Shown here in pieces: positions 34,346 to 43,354 of a stretch of 64,000 nucleotides of DNA. Every line of letters begins with the position of its first letter. The first letter of the stretch is position 1. Source of the stretch: Candidatus Babeliales bacterium (lineage in GTDB: Bacteria; Babelota; Babeliae; Babelales; Chromulinivoraceae); the NCBI GenBank assembly GCA_041660205.1, contig JBAZWT010000003.1, positions 44,556 to 108,555 on the forward strand. Direction: 5' to 3'. The notes beneath the pieces were generated by a model. It did no database searches. It saw only the letters and a list, made by a program, of their open reading frames with translations, and was not told where the DNA came from. The position numbers and the translations under genes were made by a program.

Positions 34346-34421
34346 CCTCCCCCTCTCGCCGTGCCCGGCGAAGTTTTAACGAAGCCTGGGTCCTCGGGTT
34401 TAACCCGGGGATCCATGTGCT
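34346..34421 (-). repeat. GC-rich dispersed repeat, copy 3
   Basis: On the minus strand CATGGATCCCCGGGTTAAAC, CCGAGGACCCAGGCTTCG, an insert, then GAGAGGGGGAGG. It faces copy 4 as an inverted pair. The CAGGCTTCG...GCCCGGC portion resembles 56662-56692. Confidence 0.65.
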
Positions 34422-34452
34422 ATGTAAACTTTATATCATAAAAACTATGAGA

Positions 34453-34494
34453 ACCTGGATCCCCGGATCGAGTCCGAGGACGAAGAGGTGGAGA
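34453..34494 (+). repeat. GC-rich dispersed repeat, copy 4
   Basis: ACCTGGATCCCCGGATCGAG then TCCGAGGACGAAGAGGTGGAG. It is the simple form without an insert, inverted relative to copy 3 with 31 bases between. Confidence 0.65.
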
Positions 34495-34639
34495 GACAAA
34501 GTCTTTGACAACCTAGTTAACTTAACGAAAAATTAAAATTCCTTTAAAAAACCTTTTTTACAACTATTGCTATCCTTACCAGCAAACTGATACCATTTTG
34601 ACAACAAAATCAATTCATCATTTCAGAAAAGGGGGATTT

Positions 34640-34984
34640 ATGAAAAAGTTATTGTTATGTGCTTTAATCTTTGCTACTCAATCAATTGATAGTTGTAATC
34701 TATGTCGAGACTTTGTCTACACTGGACAAGTGCTACGACGAGTAGAACGAGAAATAGTGCAGTGTGATTGCAACTGCTGGCAACAACCAAAAGTAAAGTT
34801 TGAACATGGGTATGGATACGGATGCGTGGCTTGCGGACATCGATTAATTCCTGAAGATATTTTTGAAAAGAAAGCAAAAAAATCTGACGACGAGAATGAA
34901 ACTTGGGATCCTGCAAGTAAAAAATATAACCGATACCAGCAAGCTTCAACTGACAAACGAGTTTTAATCGGACAAATTTCTTAA
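34640..34984 (+). CDS. Small exported Cys-rich protein
   Basis: 114 residues from ATG 34640, with AAAAGGGGG seven bases upstream. The signal peptide KKLLLCALIFATQSIDS is followed by cysteine motifs CNLC, CDCNC and CVACGHRL, a zinc-ribbon-like arrangement, and then a charged polar tail. Metal binding in the periplasm is plausible. No family recognised. It ends at a bidirectional terminator. Confidence 0.6.
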   Translation: MKKLLLCALIFATQSIDSCNLCRDFVYTGQVLRRVEREIVQCDCNCWQQPKVKFEHGYGYGCVACGHRLIPEDIFEKKAKKSDDENETWDPASKKYNRYQQASTDKRVLIGQIS

Positions 34985-34993
34985 AAATCGAAC

Positions 34994-35036
34994 AATAAAA
35001 AAGCCCTTGATTTTTAGGCCAAGGGCTTTTTTGTTA
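34994..35036. terminator. Bidirectional terminator
   Basis: AAAAAAGCCCTTG pairs with CAAGGGCTTTTTT across a short loop, between convergent genes ending at 34984 and 35050. Confidence 0.9.
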
Positions 35037-35049
35037 TAAACTTATTACT

Positions 35050-35424
35050 TTATGCTCGTCGATTATTTGCAGCAACTGTACCGACAGGTTCAAATTGTCT
35101 ATACAGCCAATGTGCTACAACTGATAACCATGCAACTTTTACAGCTGCATCTGCAGCATTGGCATTATTCGTACTTGTTGCAATCAAAATACTTGTTACC
35201 TCAGTAGCTCTAAATACTTGATCTATCGCACTAGAAGAATCACTTGTAACAAAAAACCAATCTGTTCCTAAAACTAGTGTCACAGGAATTAATTTTTCAA
35301 CAATTATCAATGGAATGTCTCCGGTATGCACTGCGATCTGATTTCGTACAGTGACTTGATTTGAGGAAGCCTGAGCTACCGTACTTGATAAAAACAAAGC
35401 ACTCATCAACATTAATTTTTTCAA
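35050..35424 (-). CDS. Small exported protein with duplicated leader cassette
   Basis: 124 residues starting at TTG 35424 after AAAAAAGGAATTTA. The signal peptide MKKLMLMSALFLSSTVAQAS is nearly the same as in the gene at 666-1364, but the mature part is different: hydrophobic (IPLIIVEKLIPVTLVLGTDW) and Ala/Asn/Val-rich (STNNANAADAAVKVAWLSVV). No domain recognised. Confidence 0.6.
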   Translation of the reverse strand: MKKLMLMSALFLSSTVAQASSNQVTVRNQIAVHTGDIPLIIVEKLIPVTLVLGTDWFFVTSDSSSAIDQVFRATEVTSILIATSTNNANAADAAVKVAWLSVVAHWLYRQFEPVGTVAANNRRA

Positions 35425-35476
35425 AATAAATTCCTTTTTTATGGTTTAATCGTATGGTTTAATCATTACAAATAGC
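35397..35476 (-). repeat. Shared leader cassette, copy 2
   Basis: The same promoter-like block, ribosome site and signal-peptide codons as 1340-1408. This copy contains a 13-base tandem duplication (GATTAAACCATA twice). Confidence 0.55.
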
Positions 35477-35627
35477 ATACCAGGCTTGAAAAAAGTGGCA
35501 AAAGCGCCTCTTCTAATTTGCTGCAAAGAGGCATCAAAAGCCATCCCCAGTACTTTGAAAACAGGCCAGATTTGAAAAAAATGCAAATATGCGTATTATT
35601 AAAGGATATTATTTGAAAAGGATTTAA

Positions 35628-36803
35628 ATGAAAAAACAATTACCCGTAAGCGTCGTTACCATTGGTCTTGCAATCTTTACCATGCTGTTTGGTGCTGGAA
35701 ATATTATGTATCCTGTTAATGCAGGTGTGATGGCAGGAAGCAAAAATTATATTGGTATTTTTGGGTTTCTTTTAACCGGTGTCCTTCTTCCAATTATCGG
35801 CCTGGTGGCTATGATTTTATTCGATGGAGATTATAAAAAATTCTTTAATCGCATTGGGGCTATACCAGGATTTTTCGCAATTCTTTTTTGCATGCTCATC
35901 ATCGGGCCCTTCTTGGTAATGCCACGCTGCGTTACAGTTCCATACGCAATGCTTGCACCATTTTTACCTGCTGTTGGGCTACCTCTTTTTAGTTTCTTAT
36001 TTTGCTTAATGGTATTTATTTTAACCTACAAAGAATCACAAATTCTCAACGTATTAGCAAAATATATCAGTCCAATAAAAATCGGGTCACTCTGCTTCAT
36101 TGTGATTGCTGGACTCGTGAGCGCTCAAACTACAATCCCGCAAACGCTACCAACAAATACCGTTTTGTTTGACCAAGTTTTGCTCGGATTTCAAACTCTT
36201 GATTTACTTGGTGCTTTATTTTTTGCATACATTATTGTGCGTTTATTAAAATTAAATGATACGCAACATTCACTAACCAATAAGCAACTTGCTTTAATGT
36301 GCTTAAAAGGTGGCGCAATCGCTGGTGTTTTTATGACAACGTTTTATGTTGGACTTAGTTTCCTGGGTGCTTATTATGCACACTTGGTTGACAGCTCAAT
36401 GAATGGCGCAGAAATGTTTCGAGTCATTGCTCTGCACGTAGTTGGAAAACATGGTGTTATCATTTTAATTACTGCTGTCATGATGGCATGCCTTTCAACC
36501 ATGGCTGCACTTGCTGCTGTTTTTGCAGAATATCTACGTAATGAAATTTTTAATAAAAAATTGAGCTATCTTCACAGCTTAACTATTGGCCTTGTCATCA
36601 CCATGATCATTTCAAACTTTGGTTTAACTAATATTTTGAAATGGGCGATTGCACCGATCAATTTCGGATATCCAATCATCGTTACGATTACTCTATGTAA
36701 CATTGCATACAGTTTGTTCGATTTTAAATGGATCAAATTGCCGGTGTTTATTACGACACTTGCAATGACTTGGATCTATTTTTATCCATATTTGATGGCG
36801 TAA
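35628..36803 (+). CDS. brnQ: Branched-chain amino acid importer, BrnQ family
   Basis: Sodium- or proton-coupled uptake of Leu, Ile and Val (LIVCS family). 391 residues with about eleven membrane segments. The N-terminus VVTIGLAIFTMLFGAGNIMY is diagnostic of the family, followed by GPFLVMPRCVTVPYAML and the ITAVMMACLSTMAAL segment. GAAAAGGATT is the ribosome site. It is slightly shorter than E. coli BrnQ (439). An amino-acid importer suits an organism relying on host nutrients. The next gene starts 13 bases later. Confidence 0.9.
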   Translation: MKKQLPVSVVTIGLAIFTMLFGAGNIMYPVNAGVMAGSKNYIGIFGFLLTGVLLPIIGLVAMILFDGDYKKFFNRIGAIPGFFAILFCMLIIGPFLVMPRCVTVPYAMLAPFLPAVGLPLFSFLFCLMVFILTYKESQILNVLAKYISPIKIGSLCFIVIAGLVSAQTTIPQTLPTNTVLFDQVLLGFQTLDLLGALFFAYIIVRLLKLNDTQHSLTNKQLALMCLKGGAIAGVFMTTFYVGLSFLGAYYAHLVDSSMNGAEMFRVIALHVVGKHGVIILITAVMMACLSTMAALAAVFAEYLRNEIFNKKLSYLHSLTIGLVITMIISNFGLTNILKWAIAPINFGYPIIVTITLCNIAYSLFDFKWIKLPVFITTLAMTWIYFYPYLMA

Positions 36804-36816
36804 ACAGGATTATTTC

Positions 36817-37491
36817 ATGACTAATGAATTTATATTTGCACTACATGTTGGAACTATCAGCCTGAGCACACTACTTTTCTGCAGACTTGGTAAAGAAGCG
36901 CTCATCGCTTATGTGTCATTGCTTTTTGTCATCGCAAATATTTTTGTCATAAAACAAATTAATCTATTTGGTTGGTCGGTAACGAGTGCTGATGCATTCA
37001 TTGTCGGTATTAGCTTTAGTATTAATTTGCTACAAGAATTTTGGGGGCAGCAGTATGCTCGTAAAGCAATTTGGATTAGTTTTGCGTGTTCTATTTTTTA
37101 TATGATTACCACACTGTTCATTTTAGGTTACACACCATCTCCTGCTGACGATGCGCATCCTCATTTTGCAAGCATTATGGCATTCACCATACGCATTATA
37201 AGTGCATCATTTGTTTCGTACTTGATAACACAATTTACCGACATGCATCTGTACGGTTACATCAAAAAACAAACTCACGGAAAATATTTTATTTTTAGAA
37301 ATTATTTTGCCCTGGGCACTTCACAGCTCATCGATACTATTTTGTTTAGCTACTTGGGACTCTATGGCATTGTGGCAAACATTGGGCACATCATCACGAT
37401 GAGTTATAGTATCAAAATAATTGCCATTTTAATGACAACACCATTTCTATTGATTGCTAAAAAAGCGGTTAACCTAAGAGAAAAGAATTAA
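36817..37491 (+). CDS. yhhQ: Queuosine-precursor transporter, YhhQ/VUT family
   Basis: 224 residues with six membrane segments. SADAFIVGISFSINLLQEFWGQQYARKAIW, followed by FRNYFALGTSQLIDTILFSYLGLYG, matches the conserved core of YhhQ proteins, which import queuine or preQ0/preQ1 for tRNA modification. Such importers are kept in intracellular bacteria lacking queuosine synthesis. Probable operon with brnQ (13 bases apart). Substrate specificity is inferred from the family. Confidence 0.87.
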   Translation: MTNEFIFALHVGTISLSTLLFCRLGKEALIAYVSLLFVIANIFVIKQINLFGWSVTSADAFIVGISFSINLLQEFWGQQYARKAIWISFACSIFYMITTLFILGYTPSPADDAHPHFASIMAFTIRIISASFVSYLITQFTDMHLYGYIKKQTHGKYFIFRNYFALGTSQLIDTILFSYLGLYGIVANIGHIITMSYSIKIIAILMTTPFLLIAKKAVNLREKN

Positions 37492-37505
37492 CGATAAAAC
37501 TTTCA

Positions 37506-37612
37506 GCACATGGATCCCCGTGTTACTCCTACGATAAAGCTACGGCGCACAGGCGAGCACGCGTGTCCGTCGACGCCTGGGCGAAGTCGGAAGGACGAAG
37601 AGATGTGGAAAG
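37506..37612 (+). repeat. GC-rich dispersed repeat, copy 5
   Basis: CACATGGATCCCCGTG starts the copy and GAAGGACGAAGAGATGTGG ends it, with a long GC-rich central insert (ACTCCTACGATAAAG ... GCGAAGTCG). It lies between yhhQ and prfA, which converge. Confidence 0.6.
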
Positions 37613-37669
37613 AAGGTTATTTGGTAGCGGTAACTAAAACAACAAACATCTATTATAAAAAACTATTTT

Positions 37670-38743
37670 TTATAAAGTTTCCAAGATAGGAAGCATTTGA
37701 CGTGTTTTACGAGAATGATCCAAAAGCGCGTTAATAATTTCATCCAAATCTCCCTGCATCACAAAATCTAAAGATTTTACTGACAAGTCAACTTGATGAT
37801 CAGTTACGCGGTTTTGAGGATAATTGTAGGTTCTGATTTTCTCTGAACGCTCTCCAGTTCCAATTTGTTCTTTTCGAGCCAGAGACTCTTTCGATTTTTG
37901 TACCTCTTGAGCATGAGCAAGCAAGCGAGAACGTAACATTTTTAAAGCTTTTGCTTTATTTTTATGTTGAGATCGTTCTTCTTGGCAAGCAACAGCAACA
38001 CCAGTTGGTATGTGTGTTACACGAACCGCAGAATCGGTTGTGTTAACGTGCTGACCACCAGCACCACCTGAACGATACACATCAACTCGAAGATCTGAAT
38101 CATTCAATTGCACATCAACATCTTCAGCCTCTGGTAGCACTGCTACGGTTGCCGTTGATGTATGCACGCGCCCAGCTGTTTCTGTTGCAGGAACTCGCTG
38201 AACTCGGTGAACACCAGATTCCATTTTCAACGTACCGTAAATATTTTTGCCTTTGATATGAACAATAACCTCTTTCAGCCCACCCAAGTCAGTTACACTT
38301 TGCTCGGTGATCTCAGTTTTCCAACCGCGCTTTTCAGCATACAAAAGATACATCTTAAGCAAATCACCCACAAACAAAGCAGCTTCTTGACCGCCTGTTC
38401 CTGCGCGAATCTCAAGATATGCACTTCTGGTGCTTAACTCGTCGGCAGTGTACATGAGATCTTCTAGCTCTTTTTCTTGAATAGCTATTTGAGATTTTAA
38501 ATCTTGAATTTCTTGATTAAACAATGAAACAAGCTCAACATCTTGTTCTTGTTGAGCTTGTTTTTCTGTTTCTTGTAAAGAAGCCCGAGTCTTCTCGAGT
38601 TCTTTGTGACCATTGAGGATATCTGAAACGTTTGATAAGTTTCGTTGGACCTCAGCACGATCTTTTGATGTTACATTTCCTGAAGAAACCTGGTCTTCTA
38701 ATCTTTTATGTAAAGCTTCTAACTGGTCCCATTTAGTAAACAC
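37670..38743 (-). CDS. prfA: Peptide chain release factor 1
   Basis: Releases the peptide at UAA and UAG. 357 residues, standard length. The codon-reading tripeptide PAT ([15 protein letters not shown]) identifies RF1 rather than RF2 (SPF). The catalytic GGQ lies in [15 protein letters not shown] near residue 228. The start is GTG at 38743, with GGAAAATTT upstream. It lies directly downstream of rpmE on the same strand. Confidence 0.97.
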   Translation of the reverse strand: MFTKWDQLEALHKRLEDQVSSGNVTSKDRAEVQRNLSNVSDILNGHKELEKTRASLQETEKQAQQEQDVELVSLFNQEIQDLKSQIAIQEKELEDLMYTADELSTRSAYLEIRAGTGGQEAALFVGDLLKMYLLYAEKRGWKTEITEQSVTDLGGLKEVIVHIKGKNIYGTLKMESGVHRVQRVPATETAGRVHTSTATVAVLPEAEDVDVQLNDSDLRVDVYRSGGAGGQHVNTTDSAVRVTHIPTGVAVACQEERSQHKNKAKALKMLRSRLLAHAQEVQKSKESLARKEQIGTGERSEKIRTYNYPQNRVTDHQVDLSVKSLDFVMQGDLDEIINALLDHSRKTRQMLPILETL

Positions 38744-38773
38744 AAATTTTCCAAGAATGTAATAAGAAATCGA

Positions 38774-38971
38774 TTATTTCGCAAATTTCTTTCTGAATTT
38801 TTCAATTCGACCAGCTGTATCAACAAATCTTTGCTGACCAGTAAAAAATGGATGACATTTTGAGCAAAGTGTTGATCGAATTTCTTTTTTTGTCGATCTT
38901 GTAATGAATGAGTGTTCGCAGGTGCATTTTACATCTACTGCAAATAACTCTGGATGTATGCCTTGTTTCAT
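38774..38971 (-). CDS. rpmE: 50S ribosomal protein L31
   Basis: 65 residues, normal length. [10 protein letters not shown] at the start, CTC and CSKC (zinc-binding, C+ form) and the conserved [33 protein letters not shown] precedes the ATG. rpmE-prfA is a common arrangement and the spacing (30 bases) suggests one transcript. Confidence 0.96.
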   Translation of the reverse strand: MKQGIHPELFAVDVKCTCEHSFITRSTKKEIRSTLCSKCHPFFTGQQRFVDTAGRIEKFRKKFAK

Positions 38972-39248
38972 AGAATAATACCTTTATCTTACCAAATTTA
39001 TACATTTTCAGTATGAACGAATTACGTCATTTTGTCAAAAAACTCTTCAAAAAACGCGTTTTTTAACCAATATCGCTCAATGGCATTCGCCCACAACGTT
39101 TTATCTTTATACTTTGACACCAAGTTTAGCCTGTTTCAGAAGCTCACCTAAGATGTATAAGTCACTCCCAAACCATTGCTTTTAAAGGTTTTTCTTTAGC
39201 ATCCTAACCATAGGGATCTAATATTTCTTATGCCAAATGGGGATTTTT

Positions 39249-39587
39249 ATGATGAAAAATAAATTAATGTTATTTGCTTTACTAACAGGTTCGTATGTCT
39301 TTACTAAAAAGCATGACGCTATACAAGATTGTTTTCCTAATGCATCATCAATTCAGATTTTTAATAATGCATCTGATCCTAACAAACCGCTAAAACACGT
39401 AATTGACGCATATACCCTGCAAAGGACATACTTTACAATAAAAAGACATTTTCAGAAAGAACCAAAGCATAACGCTGAGTCTGTAATCATTTTTCCAAAT
39501 AATCAAAATGCAGAAATACTTTCGATTATAATTAGCAATAAAGACGACAAGAACAATGAGTCTTTTACAATATTTTACGAGCAGTAA
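39249..39587 (+). CDS. Small exported protein
   Basis: 112 residues from ATG 39249 (or 39252), with GGGG directly upstream. The signal peptide NKLMLFALLTGSYVFT is followed by a polar mature part with beta-like end (NAEILSIIISNKDDKNNESF). It has one cysteine. No family recognised. It is separated from typA by a strong bidirectional terminator. Confidence 0.55.
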   Translation: MMKNKLMLFALLTGSYVFTKKHDAIQDCFPNASSIQIFNNASDPNKPLKHVIDAYTLQRTYFTIKRHFQKEPKHNAESVIIFPNNQNAEILSIIISNKDDKNNESFTIFYEQ

Positions 39588-39589
39588 AG

Positions 39590-39630
39590 ATAATGGCCGC
39601 ATTGTAAATAAACAATGCGGCCATTATTAA
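39590..39630. terminator. Bidirectional terminator
   Basis: TAATGGCCGCATTGT pairs with ACAATGCGGCCATTA, a 15-base perfect stem between convergent genes. Confidence 0.88.
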
Positions 39631-39648
39631 AATCAAATTTACTAAAAA

Positions 39649-41430
39649 TTATCTACGGTTTAGATCTTTTTTACGCAAACGAACTGATACAGGAGTAACC
39701 TCGATCAATTCATCAGGTCTGATCCATTCCATACATTGTTCAAGCGTCATAAGCTTTGTAGGTGGTAATTTTACCGCATCATCCGTACCAGAAGCACGCA
39801 TGTTCGTTAATTTTTTACCTTTACAAGGATTAACGTCTAAATCAGTGTCACGTGAATGCTCACCAATGATCTGACCTTCGTAAACTTTATCAGCAGGCTG
39901 TACAAAAAGAACACCACGATCTTGCAAAGTATCAAGAGCATAAGCTGTAACTTGACCAGATTCCATAGATACCAAGGCACCCTTCAAACGCTTCTGGATT
40001 TCGCCTTTACATGGTCTATAACCAATGAAACTGATGTTGATAATACCACTACCACGAGTATCAATTAAAAACTGAGAACGGAAACCTAAAAGACCTTGTG
40101 ATGGCATTTCAAATTCCATGCGAACTCGACCATCATGCAACGGCTTCATGTTAACTAATTCAGCTTTTCTTTGGCCCAAGTTTTCAATTACAGAACCACG
40201 ATATTGTTCTTCAACATCGATAGTCACGTGCTCAAACGGTTCTTGTTTAACACCATCAACCATTTTGTAAATAACTTCAGGCGCTGAAACTTGCAGCTCA
40301 AAGCCTTCACGACGCATTGTTTCAATCAAGATACCCAAGTGCAATTGTCCACGACCAGAAACCTTGAAAACCTCTGGAGAATCGGTACCTTCAACGCGAA
40401 GCGCTACGTTTTTTTTCAATTCACGGTCAAGACGTTCTCTGATGTGACGAGAAGTCAGTAATTTTCCTTCTTTTGCGTTAAACGGAGAATCGTTAACGGA
40501 AAAGTACATAATAAGTGTTGGCTCATCAACTTTAACATACGCATGAGGAGCTGGCTTACCAACGTTGCATAACGTTGCTCCAAGCTCAGGTTGCGTTGTA
40601 AAACCGGCTACACAGACAATGTCTCCGTAGCTTGATTCTTGAACTTCAATTTTTTCAACACCCAAAAACTGCCACATTTTAGTGATACGAGTTGGCTGTC
40701 CAACTTTGTCATCTTTACACATGACGACTTGGTCGCCAACTTTTAAAGAACCACTAAAGATACGACCAACAGCAAGCGCCCCAAGGAAATCAGAATGATC
40801 TAAGTTGGTAATCAAAAGCTGTAATGAATCAACTTTTGGTGTTGGGCTTGGAATAGTTTGAATGATGGTATCTAAAAGAGGTATAAGTGTATCTGATTGG
40901 ACTTTTAAATCAGTTGTCATAAATCCAAGTCTTGATGAACCGTACAACGTTGGAAACTCTAATTGAGATTCATCAGTTACTAAATCAAGAAAAAGATCAT
41001 AAATTTGTTGTTCTGTATGCTCAATTTGAGCGTCTTTACGATCAATTTTATTAATAACAACGATCGGTCTTAATCCAAGACCAAGCGCTTTTTGAAGCAC
41101 GAAACGAGTACCAGGAAGTACACCTTCTGCAGCATCAACTAAGAGCAAGAACCCTTCAACCATTTGTAGTGTACGCTCAACTTCTCCACCAAAGTCAGCG
41201 TGACCCGGAGTATCAACGATGTTGATTTTATAATCTTTATATAAAATACCGGTGTTTTTCGCAAGAATGGTAATTCCGCGTTCTTTTTCGATAGACCCTG
41301 AGTCCATGACTCGATCTTTAGCGTCAACAATCGTTCCTGATTGTTTAAGCAGTTGATCAACTAAGGTCGTTTTTCCGTGATCCACGTGAGCGATAATGGC
41401 AATGTTACAAATTTTAGGGTTGTTTGACAT
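39649..41430 (-). CDS. typA: GTP-binding protein TypA/BipA
   Basis: Ribosome-associated translational GTPase involved in 50S assembly and stress adaptation. 593 residues, typical (about 600). G1 AHVDHGKTT is at 14-22, followed by RGITI (switch), DTPGHADFGGEVER and NKIDR. EF-G-like domains III and V and the TypA-specific C-terminal domain (CKGKKLTNMRASGTDDA) follow. The ribosome site is weak (AAAGAA). Confidence 0.97.
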   Translation of the reverse strand: MSNNPKICNIAIIAHVDHGKTTLVDQLLKQSGTIVDAKDRVMDSGSIEKERGITILAKNTGILYKDYKINIVDTPGHADFGGEVERTLQMVEGFLLLVDAAEGVLPGTRFVLQKALGLGLRPIVVINKIDRKDAQIEHTEQQIYDLFLDLVTDESQLEFPTLYGSSRLGFMTTDLKVQSDTLIPLLDTIIQTIPSPTPKVDSLQLLITNLDHSDFLGALAVGRIFSGSLKVGDQVVMCKDDKVGQPTRITKMWQFLGVEKIEVQESSYGDIVCVAGFTTQPELGATLCNVGKPAPHAYVKVDEPTLIMYFSVNDSPFNAKEGKLLTSRHIRERLDRELKKNVALRVEGTDSPEVFKVSGRGQLHLGILIETMRREGFELQVSAPEVIYKMVDGVKQEPFEHVTIDVEEQYRGSVIENLGQRKAELVNMKPLHDGRVRMEFEMPSQGLLGFRSQFLIDTRGSGIINISFIGYRPCKGEIQKRLKGALVSMESGQVTAYALDTLQDRGVLFVQPADKVYEGQIIGEHSRDTDLDVNPCKGKKLTNMRASGTDDAVKLPPTKLMTLEQCMEWIRPDELIEVTPVSVRLRKKDLNRR

Positions 41431-41550
41431 AATAAATTCTTTAATTTTTTTGGAATAATGAGCATTACAACATTCTCATACTATCAAAAGCAGACCTTCT
41501 TGTCCATGCAAGGGCACACAAACCCCTCAACTTTAAGCATTTTTACCAAA

Positions 41551-42165
41551 TTACGCCCGAAAGACCGATGAAAGCGTCCATAGGCCAAAGCCAAATATCC
41601 CAGCAGATGATGCACGCGCAAACCATTGCAACACAGAGAGTGAAAAATCTTTTCGCAAAACAACAAGAACTAAGCACCATGAAAACCACCAAGTTGCTGA
41701 TCCTAAAAAGAGCCCTACTACAAAACTGACGGCATCCTTCATAATTGAAAAATCAACAACAAGACCAACAGATAATGCCATAAAATCTATAATCGATACC
41801 GGGTCAACAAGAGCAAGAAAAAAAACTGAAAAAAAAGCTTCTATTACATCACTACTTTTGCCGTGGTGCGCATGCAAAGAAATTTTACTAAAAAGCCTTT
41901 TAATGCCCAAGAAGCATAAAAATAACCCTGCTACCACTTTCAACATTATTGAGTGATCTGACAGTAAAGAGTGTCCAGCTTGCAGCCCAAGCACCACAAG
42001 CACGGCACAGGTAGCATCCGCCATCGCTGCAGCAAGCGCAGAAGCCATGGCAACCCAAGCTCTGCCAGTCATCATATTTTGCAAACACAGCGCTCCACTA
42101 ATTCCAATGGAAGTTGCAACGGTAAATCCTATAACAAAACCCTGAATCCAAAACGAACCATCCAT
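41551..42165 (-). CDS. LysE/RhtB-type amino-acid exporter
   Basis: 204 residues from ATG 42165, chosen because AAGGAAATAG lies directly upstream and the first residues (MDGSFWIQGFVIGFTVATSIG) match LysE-family starts. Six membrane segments. The loop ALCLQNMMTGRAWVAMASALAAAMADA corresponds to the conserved G-P-x-x-x...AD region; the usual Pro in the first loop is replaced by Ala. The likely role is efflux of amino acids or small metabolites. Family call from topology and motif; substrate unknown. Confidence 0.75.
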   Translation of the reverse strand: MDGSFWIQGFVIGFTVATSIGISGALCLQNMMTGRAWVAMASALAAAMADATCAVLVVLGLQAGHSLLSDHSIMLKVVAGLFLCFLGIKRLFSKISLHAHHGKSSDVIEAFFSVFFLALVDPVSIIDFMALSVGLVVDFSIMKDAVSFVVGLFLGSATWWFSWCLVLVVLRKDFSLSVLQWFARASSAGIFGFGLWTLSSVFRA

Positions 42166-42324
42166 TCTATTTCCTTTTTTTAAAAATACTTCACTCAAAG
42201 ATACTACAAAAATTACTAATTTCTCTTTATTTGACAATCAATTTTTCTTTTCATATCTAAACCTATAAGAATTGATTTTTAGCTTGTAAATAGTTTGCAA
42301 GAAAAATCACAAAAAAGGATTCTT

Positions 42325-42663
42325 ATGAAAAAATTATTTATTCTTCTCGCATCTTTTGTTTTGCTAAGTGATTCATCAGTATTTGCTCGTCATGAAGACA
42401 ATGATCATAATGATCATATGGCAAAAGCTATGGAAAAATGCACAAGAGCTTGCGAAATCTGTTCAAAAGATTGCAGAGATTGTTCAAAAGATTGTAAAGA
42501 CTGTTCTCATGATTGCAAAATCTGCTCAAAGGATTGCAGAGATTGTTCAAGAACTTGTGTAACATGCACCAAAACATGTAAAGATTGCATAGAAGAATGT
42601 AGAAAATGCATCGAAGAATGCAAAAAATGCGTTGAAGCTTGTAACAAAATGACGAGAAAATAA
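42325..42663 (+). CDS. Exported cysteine-ladder protein, ten CxxxCxx heptads
   Basis: 112 residues from ATG 42325 (AAAAAAGGATTC upstream). The signal peptide KKLFILLASFVLLSDSSVFA is followed by a His/Asp-rich linker (RHEDNDHNDHM) and then 20 cysteines from residue 39 to 106 at strict alternating spacing of 4 and 3. This gives ten consecutive CxxxCxx heptads (CSKDCRD, CSKDCKD and so on). In a helix this puts all cysteines on one face. It resembles copper-storage/DUF326 proteins (CxxxC pairs in four-helix bundles), but with a far more regular repeat. Periplasmic copper or other soft-metal binding is inferred. Confidence 0.85.
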   Translation: MKKLFILLASFVLLSDSSVFARHEDNDHNDHMAKAMEKCTRACEICSKDCRDCSKDCKDCSHDCKICSKDCRDCSRTCVTCTKTCKDCIEECRKCIEECKKCVEACNKMTRK

Positions 42664-42687
42664 TTCACTTTCATAACACCTTACTGC

Positions 42688-42733
42688 AAAAGGGCTAGTT
42701 GTTTTTTAAGACAGCTGGCCCTTTATATTTTTT
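42688..42733. terminator. Bidirectional terminator
   Basis: AAAAGGGCTAG pairs with CTGGCCCTTT, followed by TATATTTTTTT. It lies between the Cys-ladder gene and the PEBP gene. Confidence 0.75.
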
Positions 42734-42745
42734 TATCCATACGAA

Positions 42746-43306
42746 CTATGTCGCTTTATACGTTCCCATCAAACTGCCTTTAGCCAAAATATGACCTTGC
42801 ATTGCTTGCAGCAAATTTGCTTTCGTCGTTTTTTCAGTAAGTTGTGACAACTCTACTCCAAGAGCATACACATCAAAATAATAACGATGTGTTCCTGATG
42901 GAGGTTTTGGACCACCATAACCAGTCTTGCCGTAATCATTTGTTCCCAATGAAATACCACTGCTTGCTTTACTTAAAGCGCCTTCTGGCAAACCTTGCAT
43001 TGTTACTGGAATATTAAAAGCTACCAAATGAACCCATTCTTTAGTTGGCGCATCAGGATCGCGGCAAATAATTGCATAACTTTTAGTACCCTTAGGTCCA
43101 GCTGTCCATGAAAGCTGAGGAGAAATATTTTCGTTAGGCACATAGCCATACTTTGATGGAATTGGACTATTTGCTTTAAATGATTGACTCGTCAGTGTTA
43201 AATTAGCCTGGGCAGATGATGCATTCATATTATCACTCCTTACATGAAACAAACATAAAACCAAAAATATAATGCCAACAGATGTATCATATTTTTTACA
43301 ATCCAT
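42746..43306 (-). CDS. Exported YbhB/YbcL-type phosphatidylethanolamine-binding protein
   Basis: 186 residues. A signal-peptide-like N-terminus (VGIIFLVLCLFHV) is followed by the PEBP fold: SPQLSWTAGPKGTKSYAI, CRDPDAPTKEWVHL (ligand-pocket DPDAP) and YGGPKPPSGTHRYYFDVYAL. These motifs match bacterial PEBPs (Raf-kinase-inhibitor-like). Ligand and role in bacteria are poorly known. AGAGGAAAAATA is the ribosome site. Confidence 0.88.
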   Translation of the reverse strand: MDCKKYDTSVGIIFLVLCLFHVRSDNMNASSAQANLTLTSQSFKANSPIPSKYGYVPNENISPQLSWTAGPKGTKSYAIICRDPDAPTKEWVHLVAFNIPVTMQGLPEGALSKASSGISLGTNDYGKTGYGGPKPPSGTHRYYFDVYALGVELSQLTEKTTKANLLQAMQGHILAKGSLMGTYKAT

Positions 43307-43354
43307 TATTTTTCCTCTAAAAATATAAAGAAAGACTAACCCTTATTACAACTT

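Larger units (their letters stand above)
34275..34639. other. Repeat-bearing intergenic region after galU
   Basis: 365 bases with two GGATCC-family repeats in opposite orientation (34346-34421 and 34453-34494) and no gene. The inverted pair could form a large hairpin and might terminate transcription from galU. Confidence 0.5.

Noticed and set aside
42368..42562. Second frame inside the cysteine-ladder gene
   Set aside because: A periodic DNA repeat keeps alternate frames open; only the +1 frame has a signal peptide and ribosome site.
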